Notes under the pieces: generated by a model
The model's database searches: none
What the model was told of the DNA's origin: nothing
Seen by the model: the letters and a program-made list of their open reading frames with translations, nothing else
Translations under genes and position numbers: made by a program
Part shown: piece by piece, positions 17,847 through 25,666 of the stretch
Position numbering within the stretch: the first letter of the stretch is position 1
Layout of the letters: the number at the start of each line of letters is the position of its first letter
Source of the DNA: Candidatus Villigracilis vicinus
Lineage (GTDB): Bacteria > Chloroflexota > Anaerolineae > Anaerolineales > Villigracilaceae
DNA length: 64,000 bases
Assembly: GCA_016721315.1 (NCBI GenBank)
Contig: JADKIL010000009.1
Location: 85,935-149,934 of the forward strand
Direction of reading: 5' to 3'

Positions 17847-19061
17847 ATGAAACGACTGTTGCTTTTTTTGACGTTGCCGATGCTAGCCTGCGGCGGCAGC
17901 GGACTTGCCGCCCCAACCATTACGCCTCTTTCCCCAACCGGAGCTGTCTCAGCGCCACAGACCGAATCTCAGTCTGAGACTCCCACTTCACCACCCACAT
18001 TGGCACCCACCATCAATGCCAGCCAATTTCCCGACCCGAATAACTTCGCCTGGGTTCCTGTCGTTGACGGGCTAAACCGCCCTGTTGACCTGCAATCTGC
18101 GTTCGACGGCTCGGGACGGTTGTTCATCATCGAAAAATATGGCGTGATCCGCATCTTCAAAGATGGGCAGCTTATGCCTCAGCCTTTCCTGAATATTGAA
18201 GACAGAGTGGATGATGGCAGCAATGAAATGGGACTGCTTGGGCTGGCGTTTCACCCGGACTATGAACAGAACGGTTATTTCTATGTCAATTACACCGGTG
18301 ATGGCGGGAATACACGTATCTCGCGTTTTCAAGCAGTTGGCGATTCTGCCGACCCGAATAGTGAACAAGTTTTGATGGTCGTCGACCAGCCTTTCCCGAA
18401 TCATAACGGCGGCGCAGTGGTCTTCGGTCCAGATGGTTATCTCTACCTCGGTTTGGGTGATGGCGGTGCGGCGGGTGACCCGTTCAAGAATGGGCAGAAT
18501 ACCGGAGCACTCCTTGGCAAGATCCTGCGCATTGATGTGAATAATGGCGTCCCGTATGCCGTCCCTGCCGATAACCCATTTGGGAATGAGGTCTGGGCGT
18601 ATGGACTGCGCAATCCCTGGCGTATGTCCTTTGATCGCGACACCGGCGATCTATGGATCGGCGATGTGGGACAGAATAAATATGAAGAGATCGACTATCT
18701 TCCCGCGGGATCTGCGGGTGGCGCAAATTTTGGCTGGAGTATCATGGAAGCCAGTTATGGCTACGACGGCACTTCCCAGCCGGGGATGTTCCTGCCGGCA
18801 GCCGAGTACAGTCATGATTTTGGCTGCTCGGTCACGGGCGGATATGTCTATCGTGGTTCGATGCCCGAGTGGAATGGTGTTTACCTGTACGGGGACTATT
18901 GTACGGGAACGGTCTGGGGGTTGATCCTTTCCAATGGGCAGTGGCAGTCACAGGTGATGTTCGAGACGGATCTTCTCATCACATCCTTTGGCGTTGATGA
19001 AGCAGGCGAGTTGTATCTTGTCAGTGACAATGGCAGTGCTTACATCCTTGCAAGGAAATAA
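17847..19061 (+). CDS. PQQ-type glucose/sorbosone dehydrogenase (GSDH) lipoprotein
   Basis: A 404-aa exported protein. The signal peptide ends in a lipobox (LPMLACGG, Cys about residue 13) and a Pro/Thr/Ser linker (to about residue 55) follows. The rest is the six-bladed beta-propeller of the GSDH family: RPVDLQSAFDGSGRLFIIEK, the active-site strand EMGLLGLAFHPDY, FPNHNGGAVVFGPDGYLYLG, RNPWRMSFD and GDYCTGTVWGL. Relatives oxidise aldoses using pyrroloquinoline quinone. The expected catalytic His is in PNHNGG. ATG 17847 with AAGGAAG upstream gives the signal peptide. No PQQ synthesis genes are seen here, so the cofactor may be imported or the role may differ. Confidence 0.88.
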   Translation: MKRLLLFLTLPMLACGGSGLAAPTITPLSPTGAVSAPQTESQSETPTSPPTLAPTINASQFPDPNNFAWVPVVDGLNRPVDLQSAFDGSGRLFIIEKYGVIRIFKDGQLMPQPFLNIEDRVDDGSNEMGLLGLAFHPDYEQNGYFYVNYTGDGGNTRISRFQAVGDSADPNSEQVLMVVDQPFPNHNGGAVVFGPDGYLYLGLGDGGAAGDPFKNGQNTGALLGKILRIDVNNGVPYAVPADNPFGNEVWAYGLRNPWRMSFDRDTGDLWIGDVGQNKYEEIDYLPAGSAGGANFGWSIMEASYGYDGTSQPGMFLPAAEYSHDFGCSVTGGYVYRGSMPEWNGVYLYGDYCTGTVWGLILSNGQWQSQVMFETDLLITSFGVDEAGELYLVSDNGSAYILARK

Positions 19062-19172
19062 AGACTTATCACATCCTAAATAGGCGGTTTGTCATTCGAG
19101 TAGGTGACGCCTGTCACTGGTCTGGCGGGCGTTTTTCCTTTAAACTAACAGCATTGAAGTCAGGAGGCAGTG

Positions 19173-19394
19173 ATGGCAAAGAAGGTTTGGCAAGTTGAAA
19201 AAACCAAGTACTGCGAACATATGCAGGACACCGTTGCCATAGAAGTCGAGGTTGTGTACCCGGCTGAACAACTGCCTGAGCAAGCCCCCCGCATTCAGTC
19301 AAGGCGTTGTTCGAAAGCATTGGAATGTAATTGCGTTGAACATCCCGCCTGCTCCTTGAGCGGAACAAACCCTGACGTTGACCCTGTTGAATAG
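19173..19394 (+). CDS. Small Cys-rich protein of unknown function
   Basis: A 73-aa protein supported by an AGGAGG ribosome site 5 bp before the ATG. It carries five Cys: one in KYCEHM and four clustered near the C-terminus (RRCSKALECNCVEHPACS), plus His residues, a possible metal- or redox-binding pattern. No membrane segment or signal is present. I do not recognise a family. It sits between the sugar dehydrogenase and a PQ-loop gene, followed by a palindrome. Confidence 0.65.
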   Translation: MAKKVWQVEKTKYCEHMQDTVAIEVEVVYPAEQLPEQAPRIQSRRCSKALECNCVEHPACSLSGTNPDVDPVE

Positions 19395-19447
19395 AACAGC
19401 TTCAAACGCTGTTCATCCAAACTCTCTCTCCTCCCTCTGAGTTGGTC

Positions 19448-19485
19448 TTAAGGCTACGCCGCGCATTGCGCGGCGTAAGCCGTTA
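19448..19485. terminator. Palindrome, possible terminator
   Basis: ACGCCGCGCA and TGCGCGGCGT form a perfect 10-bp stem with a 1-nt centre, extended by GGCT/AGCC and TTAA ends. It lacks a clear U-run. It could end the upstream transcript or be a repeat element. Confidence 0.5.
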
Positions 19486-19544
19486 ATGTAGAGGGTACGC
19501 CCAGATCATCATTTTCAGGCGATTTCTGTTAAGATAGCGCGATC

Positions 19545-20153
19545 ATGAACATCCCCACTATTCTTGGTTCTGTTGGAACCCTCATTGGACTCGTCCGTGC
19601 TGTGCCGCAGTTGGTGCGGCTTTTACGCGCACGCGGTGCCTTTGGCGTTTCGGTGGATACGGCTGCGACGAGCAGCATCGTTAGTTTGGGTTGGGCTGCG
19701 TATGGCTTGTTGACGGGGCAGACCTATGTCGTTTTGGCAACTGGATCCTCCGGTTTGATCTTTGCCATCATTACAGTCATGGCGCTTCGCTATGGACGCA
19801 GTGTCCGCGAGTTTCGAGTTGCTCCACTTTGGCTTGTGGTTTTGCTTGTAACTGGATTTACGTTCGGCACAGATGTTTTAGGGATCATTTTGGCGTTGAG
19901 TGCGTTGGTCTCGAATATCCCCCAGATCTTGGTTGCCTACCATGAAGATAACCTGCACGGATTGTCTTTGGGAACCTGGCTGCTCTCGCTTTCAGATGGT
20001 CTGGTGTGGGGGACTTATGCTCTGCTTCAACACGATGTTTCGATCATCGCTTCGGGTGCGTTTCAATCCACTACCAGCGCCTTGATCGTGGCGCGCATCA
20101 TATATCAACTATCGAATAAAAAGACGACAGATGGTGAGTTGGCTTCCGAATAA
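19545..20153 (+). CDS. PQ-loop/SemiSWEET-like membrane protein, two repeats
   Basis: A 202-aa integral membrane protein with six or seven predicted helices. It holds two copies of the PQ motif: RAVPQLVRLLRARGAFGVS near residue 20 and SNIPQILVAYHEDNLHGLS near 125. Each is followed by a helix of the triple-helix-bundle type, so it resembles two fused SemiSWEET-like units. Family members carry sugars or amino acids; the substrate here is unknown. A single ORF follows a short gap and no partner gene is obvious. Confidence 0.78.
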   Translation: MNIPTILGSVGTLIGLVRAVPQLVRLLRARGAFGVSVDTAATSSIVSLGWAAYGLLTGQTYVVLATGSSGLIFAIITVMALRYGRSVREFRVAPLWLVVLLVTGFTFGTDVLGIILALSALVSNIPQILVAYHEDNLHGLSLGTWLLSLSDGLVWGTYALLQHDVSIIASGAFQSTTSALIVARIIYQLSNKKTTDGELASE

Positions 20154-20238
20154 TATTAACGCACCAGCAGGTTGGCTGGGAAATTTAATAAAGCCGCGAA
20201 TAAAAAGAAAATGACAAATATCTAACAAGCGTGCTCTT

Positions 20239-20949
20239 TCATAACCCGCGCACAAAGTCCCGCACACTTGGGTCGGCGGGATTTTCTTTTATCTGTTCAG
20301 CCTTTCCTGCTTGTCTCAGCTCGCCGCCAATGATGACAGCCACACGGTCGCCGAACTGTGCAGCTTCCTTCAGGTTGTGCGTCACAAAAATGGTCGTGCG
20401 ATGAGCTTCTGCCAAAACCTTGGAAAGGTCTTCGAGTAATTTCTCACGTGTCTGCGGGTCAACGGCAGAAAAGGGTTCATCCATTAAGAGCAATTCAGGA
20501 TCGAGGACAAAGGCTCGTGCCAGACTGACGCGCTGCGCCTCACCGCCTGAAAGTTGACTTGCTCTGCGCTCCAGAAGCTTATCCACGCCCATGGCTTTTG
20601 CCCACAGATGAACCCGTTCGTGGGTTTCATGCTTATCCACATTGCGGAACTTTAACCCCAAGGCAATATTCTCGCGGACAGACATATCCATCAACAGCGG
20701 GTCTTGAAAGACAAAAGCGATCTTGCGGCGATATTCCAGCTCATGCCAGTCTTTTTGCGCTTTGCCATGCAGGGTAATTTCACCTTTTGAAGATTTGAGC
20801 AAATGTGCCAATGCCAGCAGAAACGTACTTTTCCCTGCACCGTTCGGTCCAACCACAGCAAGCGTTTCCCCTTTTTGAATTTCCAGCTTTTCGACCTTAA
20901 GCGCATCTCGCCCATTGCGCTGGACGAGTAGATTTTTGATAGAGATCAT
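20239..20949 (-). CDS. tupC: Tungstate ABC transporter ATP-binding subunit
   Basis: A 236-aa ATPase that powers oxyanion import. Walker A GPNGAGKST is at residues 34-42, then the Q-loop VFQDPLL, the signature LSGGEAQRVSLARA near 134, Walker B LLLMDEP near 158 and the H-loop VTHN near 192. It lacks the C-terminal MOP domain found in some ModC proteins. ATG 20949 overlaps the permease stop (ATGA), so the two are translationally coupled; an upstream in-frame start would lie inside tupB and is not needed. Being last in the tup operon fits the TupABC order. Tungstate rather than molybdate is inferred from tupA. Confidence 0.92.
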   Translation of the reverse strand: MISIKNLLVQRNGRDALKVEKLEIQKGETLAVVGPNGAGKSTFLLALAHLLKSSKGEITLHGKAQKDWHELEYRRKIAFVFQDPLLMDMSVRENIALGLKFRNVDKHETHERVHLWAKAMGVDKLLERRASQLSGGEAQRVSLARAFVLDPELLLMDEPFSAVDPQTREKLLEDLSKVLAEAHRTTIFVTHNLKEAAQFGDRVAVIIGGELRQAGKAEQIKENPADPSVRDFVRGL

Positions 20950-21599
20950 TTGCGTGCCCCTTTTTGCTGAATCCATGTCAGCGCGAGGTTGATGAGATAG
21001 GTGATGATAAGCAGCAGGGCTGAAAGCGCCAACGCTTTTTCAAATTCACCTTTGGATGTTTCCAGCACGATGGCAGTCGTTAGCACCCGTGTCTGACCAC
21101 GGATGTTTCCGCCCACCATCATGGATGCGCCCACTTCCGAAATGACCGAACCAAAGCCTGCCATCACTGCGGCTAACAAAGGCAGCCTTGCTTCGCGCCA
21201 AAGATGCCAGACCATTTGGGTGCGAGATGCCCCCAACCCCAAAAGTTGCTGCTGTAAACGCGGGTCCAGAGCTTCGAGGGCTGCAGCGGTCAGCCCCATA
21301 ACCACCGGGGCGGAGATGACCGTCTGCGCGATGACGATCGCCCAGGGTGTGTAAATGAGGCGTAACCCGCCAAGTGGACCGCTGCGCCAGAGTGTCATTG
21401 CCACAACGAGACCAACTACAACTGGCGGTAGTGCCATTCCCGTGTTGACGATGCTCAGAATGAACGAACGTCCGCGGAATTTTCCCAGCGCCAGCCAGGT
21501 GCCGAACGGTAAACCGATCAGCAGGCTAATGATGGTGGCAAGCCCGGAAACCTGCAACGAGAGGGATGTGACTTGAAAGATTTCAGAATCAAAGATCAT
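20946..21599 (-). CDS. tupB: Tungstate ABC transporter permease
   Basis: A 217-aa permease with five or six membrane helices. The EAA-type cytoplasmic loop reads ALEALDPRLQQQLLGLGASR and the BPD motif continues through MVWHLWREARLPLL. It is the usual size for TupB. It overlaps tupC by 4 bp and is separated from tupA by an intrinsic terminator hairpin. That arrangement would lower expression of the membrane part relative to the binding protein. Confidence 0.92.
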   Translation of the reverse strand: MIFDSEIFQVTSLSLQVSGLATIISLLIGLPFGTWLALGKFRGRSFILSIVNTGMALPPVVVGLVVAMTLWRSGPLGGLRLIYTPWAIVIAQTVISAPVVMGLTAAALEALDPRLQQQLLGLGASRTQMVWHLWREARLPLLAAVMAGFGSVISEVGASMMVGGNIRGQTRVLTTAIVLETSKGEFEKALALSALLLIITYLINLALTWIQQKGARK

Positions 21600-21653
21600 A
21601 AGATTTCATGGTGCCGTTCTAGGAGAGGTTTTTCCACCTCATTATAAAGAAAA

Positions 21654-21677
21654 GGGACGGCTTTTGTGAGCCGTCCC
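21654..21677 (-). terminator. Intercistronic terminator/attenuator between tupA and tupB
   Basis: A perfect 9-bp stem GGGACGGCT/AGCCGTCCC, followed on the minus strand by TTTTCTTTAT. It lies inside the operon. Partial readthrough would explain unequal tupA and tupBC levels. Confidence 0.75.
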
Positions 21678-21699
21678 CATGTTGAAATATATGGAGTGA

Positions 21700-22647
21700 T
21701 TAGCTGTCGAGACCGAGTTCTGCGGGGTCTTTTCCAGCATCGGGGATGAAGAGCGGCTGCCCGAATTTTTCCACGCCGAATTCTGCAATGACTGCCTGCG
21801 TTTCAGGAGCTACCATGAAATTGGCGAACGCCAACGCACCTTCGTAGTTGATCTTGTCAGACTTGGCGGAGTTGACGGTGATGACGTGATACACATTAAG
21901 CAGTGCATTGTTGCCTTCAAGTAGAATTTCCAACTGAAGGTTGTCCTTATTGGCAAGGTAAGTGGCGCGGTCGGTAAGGATGTATGCCTGCTTTTCTGAA
22001 GCCACGGTGAGTGAAGCGCCCATGCCCTGACCGGTTTCGAAGAACCATGCCTGCCCCTTCGGATCAAGTTCGGCTTTATCCCAGAAGCTCACTTCTTTCT
22101 TGTGGGTGCCGGAGTCATCGCCGCGGGAGACGAAAGGCGCGCCTGCATTGAAGATGGCAACAAAGGCTTCCTTGGGTCCAAGTTCCTTGATGGCTGCGGG
22201 GTCTTCAGCAGGACCAACGATGATGAAATCGTTGTGCATGACGAGGAAACGATCCTGACCATTGCCGCCATCCATGAATGTTTTTTCGGAGGAAGGTGCA
22301 TGGACGAGAAGCACATCCGCGTTGCCTTCTTCGCCCATCTTAAGCGCTTCGCCGGTGCCTACGGCAACGGTCTGTACGGTGTAGCCGGTCTGTTCTTCGA
22401 ACATCGGCACGAGCACGTCGAGCAAGCCAGAGTCCTGTGTGGAAGTGGTGGTGGCGAGGATCAGGTTCGGGTTTGCAGGAGCAGCGGCTTCCGTCGGCGC
22501 TTCAGTAGCGGCTTCGGTAGCAGGGGCTTCGGTGGCTGCTGCTTCGGTAGCAGGAGCCTCGGTCGCTGCGGGGGAACCGCAGGCTGCCAACGTCAACGAG
22601 AGGACGAGCAGCAGAGTGAAAATAAAATTGCGAGTGGTGAGTTTCAT
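21700..22647 (-). CDS. tupA: Tungstate-binding lipoprotein
   Basis: A 315-aa solute-binding protein of the tungstate ABC importer. The signal peptide ends in the lipobox LTLAACGS, followed by a Thr/Glu/Ala/Pro-rich tether (about residues 25-60). The mature domain begins LILATTTSTQDSGLLDVLVP, the hallmark of TupA proteins (TTTS oxyanion loop). It also has GNADVLLVHAPSSEK and FVSRGDDSGTHKKE, both conserved ligand-side loops. ATG 22647 with AAGGATAG upstream. It lies 4 bp after the preceding membrane-protein gene, so it belongs to the same transcript. Confidence 0.93.
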   Translation of the reverse strand: MKLTTRNFIFTLLLVLSLTLAACGSPAATEAPATEAAATEAPATEAATEAPTEAAAPANPNLILATTTSTQDSGLLDVLVPMFEEQTGYTVQTVAVGTGEALKMGEEGNADVLLVHAPSSEKTFMDGGNGQDRFLVMHNDFIIVGPAEDPAAIKELGPKEAFVAIFNAGAPFVSRGDDSGTHKKEVSFWDKAELDPKGQAWFFETGQGMGASLTVASEKQAYILTDRATYLANKDNLQLEILLEGNNALLNVYHVITVNSAKSDKINYEGALAFANFMVAPETQAVIAEFGVEKFGQPLFIPDAGKDPAELGLDS

Positions 22648-22651
22648 ACAT

Positions 22652-23230
22652 CTATCCTTGGTTGGTTTTATTTGAAGAACGGTGAATGCCAAGCGCGATC
22701 AATGCGCCGAGCAAGCCTCCGATCATTCCGAAGAGAAGGTGACTGGCAAATGGGTAGAGGACCCCGTAACGAAAAGAACCGAAGGGCCAGCCGGAAATAA
22801 GATTTACAACGAACTGTCCGAGCGGTTTGGTGGCGTGTGCCAACCCGCCCAGCAAGACCAGATACCAGATCTGTTTGGTAAAACGCGGCGCGTAATAAAA
22901 ACCAAGATCCATAACAAGACCCGGCAGCAGGTAGAACAACCAACCGAAGGGATTGTCGCCTTGCAGCCCAGGCATAAGGGATGCCGCCGAAGCGCCGATG
23001 CTGGTGAGTGTGCCTGCCCCGCGGAAGCGCGACGAAGCGCGTCCAAGGATCATGATCGCCATCCACTCAATGCCATGATGCCCAGGCAAGCCCAACGACA
23101 GGTCGGTGGCGCGATGCAGTACCACCGCTGTCACACCACCGCCAATGAGCAGCAGGATTTCAAGCCAGGTCTGCGCCCAGTCAGTTCGAGAGACGTTTGA
23201 TGTGGTCTTTAGAGATGATGTTCCATTCAT
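22652..23230 (-). CDS. Integral membrane protein of the tungstate operon
   Basis: A 192-aa protein with about five or six hydrophobic helices and Gly-rich turns (LLIGGGVTAVVLH, LLFGMIGGLLGALIALGIH). A strong GAGGAG ribosome site precedes ATG 23230, which lies inside the 3' end of the TiaS-like gene (50-bp overlap) and implies translational coupling. Its compact all-helical form recalls S-components of ECF transporters, but I see no defining motif. Its position directly before tupA suggests a part in tungstate uptake or cofactor handling. The function is not established. Confidence 0.72.
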   Translation of the reverse strand: MNGTSSLKTTSNVSRTDWAQTWLEILLLIGGGVTAVVLHRATDLSLGLPGHHGIEWMAIMILGRASSRFRGAGTLTSIGASAASLMPGLQGDNPFGWLFYLLPGLVMDLGFYYAPRFTKQIWYLVLLGGLAHATKPLGQFVVNLISGWPFGSFRYGVLYPFASHLLFGMIGGLLGALIALGIHRSSNKTNQG

Positions 23231-23903
23231 TGTTTTTCTCCTCAACATAAAGTGTTGCCTTGCCATTCTTTAAAATGGGGCGGATCCATTCGCCCACATC
23301 AACGACCGAATCAGGCGTAAGCTCTACCTGTTCCAGAGTACATACACGGTCTACATGTCCCAGCAAGCAGATCTCATGTGCGGAATATTTGCCCTTCAAC
23401 TCACGCAAGCCCGGCAGCCAGAGGTAGCGACCATCATCCCCTGCGCGATGGAGACCAATGGCTGCCAGTGATCCGATGATCCCGCCGTGTGTGCCTGTCA
23501 GTCCTTCGCATCGTATCCCGGACCTTGCGGCGGTCTCACGTGCTTCAGGCATGGTCAACACTGTGAGCTTTGCCTTCCTGCCCCAATCCAGAACATCTTC
23601 GCTGACTGAGTTCCACCCGGCGAGGCATAGACCAGCATCCGAGCCAATGGCGCTCTCGCGCAACAAAAACTCACGAGCGGCTTCCCAAACAAGCTCTTCT
23701 TTTTCAATTTCAAGTGCCAGGCACGCTGAACTGTTGTGCGAGGTGTATGGGATGCGCTCATCCACTAGAAGTTGATGCCGGGTAATGCCAAGTGGATTTG
23801 CAAGTTTGTTTTCTGTGAGCCAATCCGCAAGCTGGCGGACACGGTGCCCTGTTCCGCGGCTTTCGAGGTTGTCTGTGTCATCAATTCCAAGTAGGATGCG
23901 CAT
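23181..23903 (-). CDS. TiaS-like (agmatidine synthase N-terminal domain) protein
   Basis: A 240-aa protein resembling the kinase and central parts of archaeal TiaS, which modifies the wobble C of tRNA-Ile2. Visible blocks are GIDDTDN at the N-terminus, RIPYTSHNSSACLAL, and LTGTHGGIIGSLAAIGLH, a TiaS-like Gly-rich loop. The zinc-ribbon and OB-fold tRNA-binding domains of full TiaS are absent (TiaS is roughly 420 aa). A tRNA role is therefore doubtful, and an ATP-dependent small-molecule role linked to tungsten is possible. It has its own operator-like palindrome 27 bp upstream and overlaps the next membrane gene. Confidence 0.72.
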   Translation of the reverse strand: MRILLGIDDTDNLESRGTGHRVRQLADWLTENKLANPLGITRHQLLVDERIPYTSHNSSACLALEIEKEELVWEAAREFLLRESAIGSDAGLCLAGWNSVSEDVLDWGRKAKLTVLTMPEARETAARSGIRCEGLTGTHGGIIGSLAAIGLHRAGDDGRYLWLPGLRELKGKYSAHEICLLGHVDRVCTLEQVELTPDSVVDVGEWIRPILKNGKATLYVEEKNNEWNIISKDHIKRLSN

Positions 23904-23929
23904 GAAAACTCCTGAAAACTTCGTGTATT

Positions 23930-23951
23930 CAATTAAGGGAAAACTTAACTG
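23930..23951. promoter_or_regulatory. Operator copy 2 (tungstate regulator)
   Basis: CAATTAAG-GGAAAA-CTTAACTG. The 8-bp arms have one mismatch, and the spacer is the same length as in copy 1. It lies 27 bp before the TiaS-like gene start. Confidence 0.7.
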
Positions 23952-23984
23952 ATTTTTGAAAAAAACACCGTTTTGTCTTTTCCG

Positions 23985-24458
23985 TTACTTGACGGAGATT
24001 TCAGTAATGTCCTTTGTCCAGTCTGCTTTGGGGATATAGGTAGTGGCAAGTTTCATTGTGCCGCGATTGCTGAAATCAAGGATGGTGTTGTCATCTACTT
24101 GGTCAGCGGTTAAGGTGGTGGCAGCGCTGCTTCCGCTGAGGGTAACCTCAGTGAACTCGGTCACACCTGCCAGAGCGAGTACATCCGCCAGTTTGGGACC
24201 TTCCTGCACTTTGCCTTCCACCGTGATACTGGAAAGCGGCAGGGTTTTGACGGATTCGAGGGTTACGTCAAATGAAGATCCGTCAGTTTTTACGATCTTG
24301 AACAAGGCATCAGCGGCCGCTTCAGTTGGGGCTTCAGGCGCGGCAGATTCGGTTGATGCGGGTTCGGCTGTAACCGGAGCTTCAGCAGGTGCGGCGCAGG
24401 CGGATATTACTATCATACCGGCCACCGCAATGGATAAAAGTACAGAGGTGTGTTTCAT
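23985..24458 (-). CDS. Lipoprotein with sulfite-oxidase-fold-like domain
   Basis: A 157-aa exported lipoprotein: lipobox VISACAAP (Cys about 21), a Pro/Glu/Ala tether and a domain of about 100 aa. That domain carries VTLESVKTLPLSSITV and PKLADVLALAGVTEF, a pattern seen in the molybdopterin-binding fold of sulfite-oxidase-like proteins (the LxxLLxLAGV turn). It is far too short to hold the cofactor. It lies between the PBP-domain regulator and the tungstate genes, 24 bp after the regulator stop. A cell-surface accessory or sensor role is a guess. Confidence 0.68.
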   Translation of the reverse strand: MKHTSVLLSIAVAGMIVISACAAPAEAPVTAEPASTESAAPEAPTEAAADALFKIVKTDGSSFDVTLESVKTLPLSSITVEGKVQEGPKLADVLALAGVTEFTEVTLSGSSAATTLTADQVDDNTILDFSNRGTMKLATTYIPKADWTKDITEISVK

Positions 24459-24482
24459 GGATTCCTTTGTGTGCAATTTCTG

Positions 24483-25457
24483 TTAGATGGCGATCTGCTC
24501 GCCGCTATGCCGGGTGTTATAGCCGGTGAGAGATGCCAACATCGTTCGGAAATTCGAGGTCTGGATAAAATCAAGCAGTGGGTTAAGATTCTTTTCCTGC
24601 TCGCGAGGCAGGACCAGGTCGTAGCGTTCTTCGAAAAGCGGGATGAAGTCCAGCCCGTTTTGATGTGCGGCAGCCTGAAGCCCAAGAGAAACATCCACTT
24701 TGTTCTGTGAGATCAAGTTCGCCGCCTCGCTATGTGTTTTGACCTGATCTTCGTACCCATTTATTTTTTCAGCTGGGATCTTTTGCTTGCGCAATTCCGC
24801 ATCCAGCCAGAGGCGGGTGCCGGAGCCGGCATTGCGATTTAAGAAGCGAACATTGGGTCTTGTGATATCTGCGATCTTTCGAATATCTTTGGGGTTGCCG
24901 CCTGCCAGCATTAATCCTTGTGTGCGATAGGCAAGGGTGATAACTTCCACATCCCGGTCTGGGAACAGATGCCTTACAAAGGGGGTGTTATATTCGCCGC
25001 TTTCTCCCAACAAATGTGAACCGGAGATCTGGCATAGTCCCTGCCGTAGATTGACCAGCCCATCCAGCGAACCGACAGGCATGCTGAGCAGGTTGACATG
25101 CTTGGCAAGTTGATTGGCAATGCCTTCAAGGGCAATATCGTGACTGCCCGAGAAAATGACTGTGGGGTATTTGCTTTTTGGCAGGATCAATTCCTGCAAA
25201 AGGAAAGCGTCTCCTCGTGCGCGGTAGAATTTTTCAGTCACTTTGCCGGTGCGGCGGGTCTCACTGATCTCGATCAGCCCGGCAGATTCCAGCGCGAGGA
25301 TGTGGTGCCGCACCCATGCAGGGGACTGCTTCATCGTCCGTGCAAGGATCGTGAGCGTGGCGGGTGCCGCCATCAACAGGCGCAGAATATCCATGCGGCG
25401 GTTATCTGCCAGCAGCTTGATCTTGTCAAATGAGTTGATGGAGGTGACGGTTTTCAT
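24483..25457 (-). CDS. One-component regulator: HTH plus PBP-like oxyanion-binding domain
   Basis: A 324-aa transcription factor. Residues 8-80 form a winged helix of ArsR type (RRMDILRLLMAAPATLT and WVRHHILALESAGLIEISE). Residues 95-320 match the periplasmic-binding-protein-like domain PF12727 (GSHDIALE, QISGSHLLGESGEYNTPFV, FLNRNAGSGTRLWLD, FIPLFEERYDLVLP). That domain occurs in molybdate/tungstate regulators and binds the anion inside the cell. It heads the tungstate cluster. A promoter with an overlapping palindrome immediately precedes it, so autoregulation is likely. Confidence 0.87.
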   Translation of the reverse strand: MKTVTSINSFDKIKLLADNRRMDILRLLMAAPATLTILARTMKQSPAWVRHHILALESAGLIEISETRRTGKVTEKFYRARGDAFLLQELILPKSKYPTVIFSGSHDIALEGIANQLAKHVNLLSMPVGSLDGLVNLRQGLCQISGSHLLGESGEYNTPFVRHLFPDRDVEVITLAYRTQGLMLAGGNPKDIRKIADITRPNVRFLNRNAGSGTRLWLDAELRKQKIPAEKINGYEDQVKTHSEAANLISQNKVDVSLGLQAAAHQNGLDFIPLFEERYDLVLPREQEKNLNPLLDFIQTSNFRTMLASLTGYNTRHSGEQIAI

Positions 25458-25463
25458 TTATCT

Positions 25464-25485
25464 CAATTAAGGGGAAACTTAATTG
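25464..25485. promoter_or_regulatory. Operator copy 1 (tungstate regulator)
   Basis: CAATTAAG-GGGAAA-CTTAATTG, a perfect 8-bp inverted repeat with a 6-bp spacer. It lies immediately downstream of the -10 of the regulator promoter and 7 bp from its ATG. A protein bound here would block transcription start. Confidence 0.75.
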
Positions 25486-25487
25486 CG

Positions 25488-25516
25488 AGTTTACTGGTTT
25501 AACCTTGCGGAGTCAA
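25488..25516 (-). promoter_or_regulatory. Promoter of PBP-domain regulator
   Basis: On the minus strand, -35 TTGACT (25511-25516) and -10 TAAACT (25488-25493) have 17-bp spacing. Transcription would start within operator copy 1, giving a very short leader. Confidence 0.72.
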
Positions 25517-25530
25517 GCAAGATTTTTTAT

Positions 25531-25559
25531 TTGACACTGCCCCCTGCCCATGTTATAAA
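25531..25559 (+). promoter_or_regulatory. Strong promoter upstream of leader RNA and GNAT/metH
   Basis: -35 TTGACA (25531-25536) and -10 TATAAA (25554-25559) are spaced by 17 bp. It is divergent from the regulator promoter, with the -35 boxes only 14 bp apart. Confidence 0.75.
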
Positions 25560-25566
25560 AAATGTG

Positions 25567-25666
25567 ATCGTTATTTTGCTCGTAGTGTGCATGGATTGCA
25601 TATTGGGAGAAAATAGAAGATGTAGCTCCATGAAACCTCTCATTGGAGAGGCGTTTTTGTTAGTGA
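25567..25666 (+). ncRNA. Candidate short leader RNA ending in a terminator
   Basis: From the predicted start of the preceding promoter, about 75 nt of non-coding sequence lead to a stem CCTCTC-ATTG-GAGAGG followed by CGTTTTTGTT (25636-25662). The layout is that of an attenuated leader or a small RNA of about 95 nt. I do not recognise a known riboswitch in it. Confidence 0.45.
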
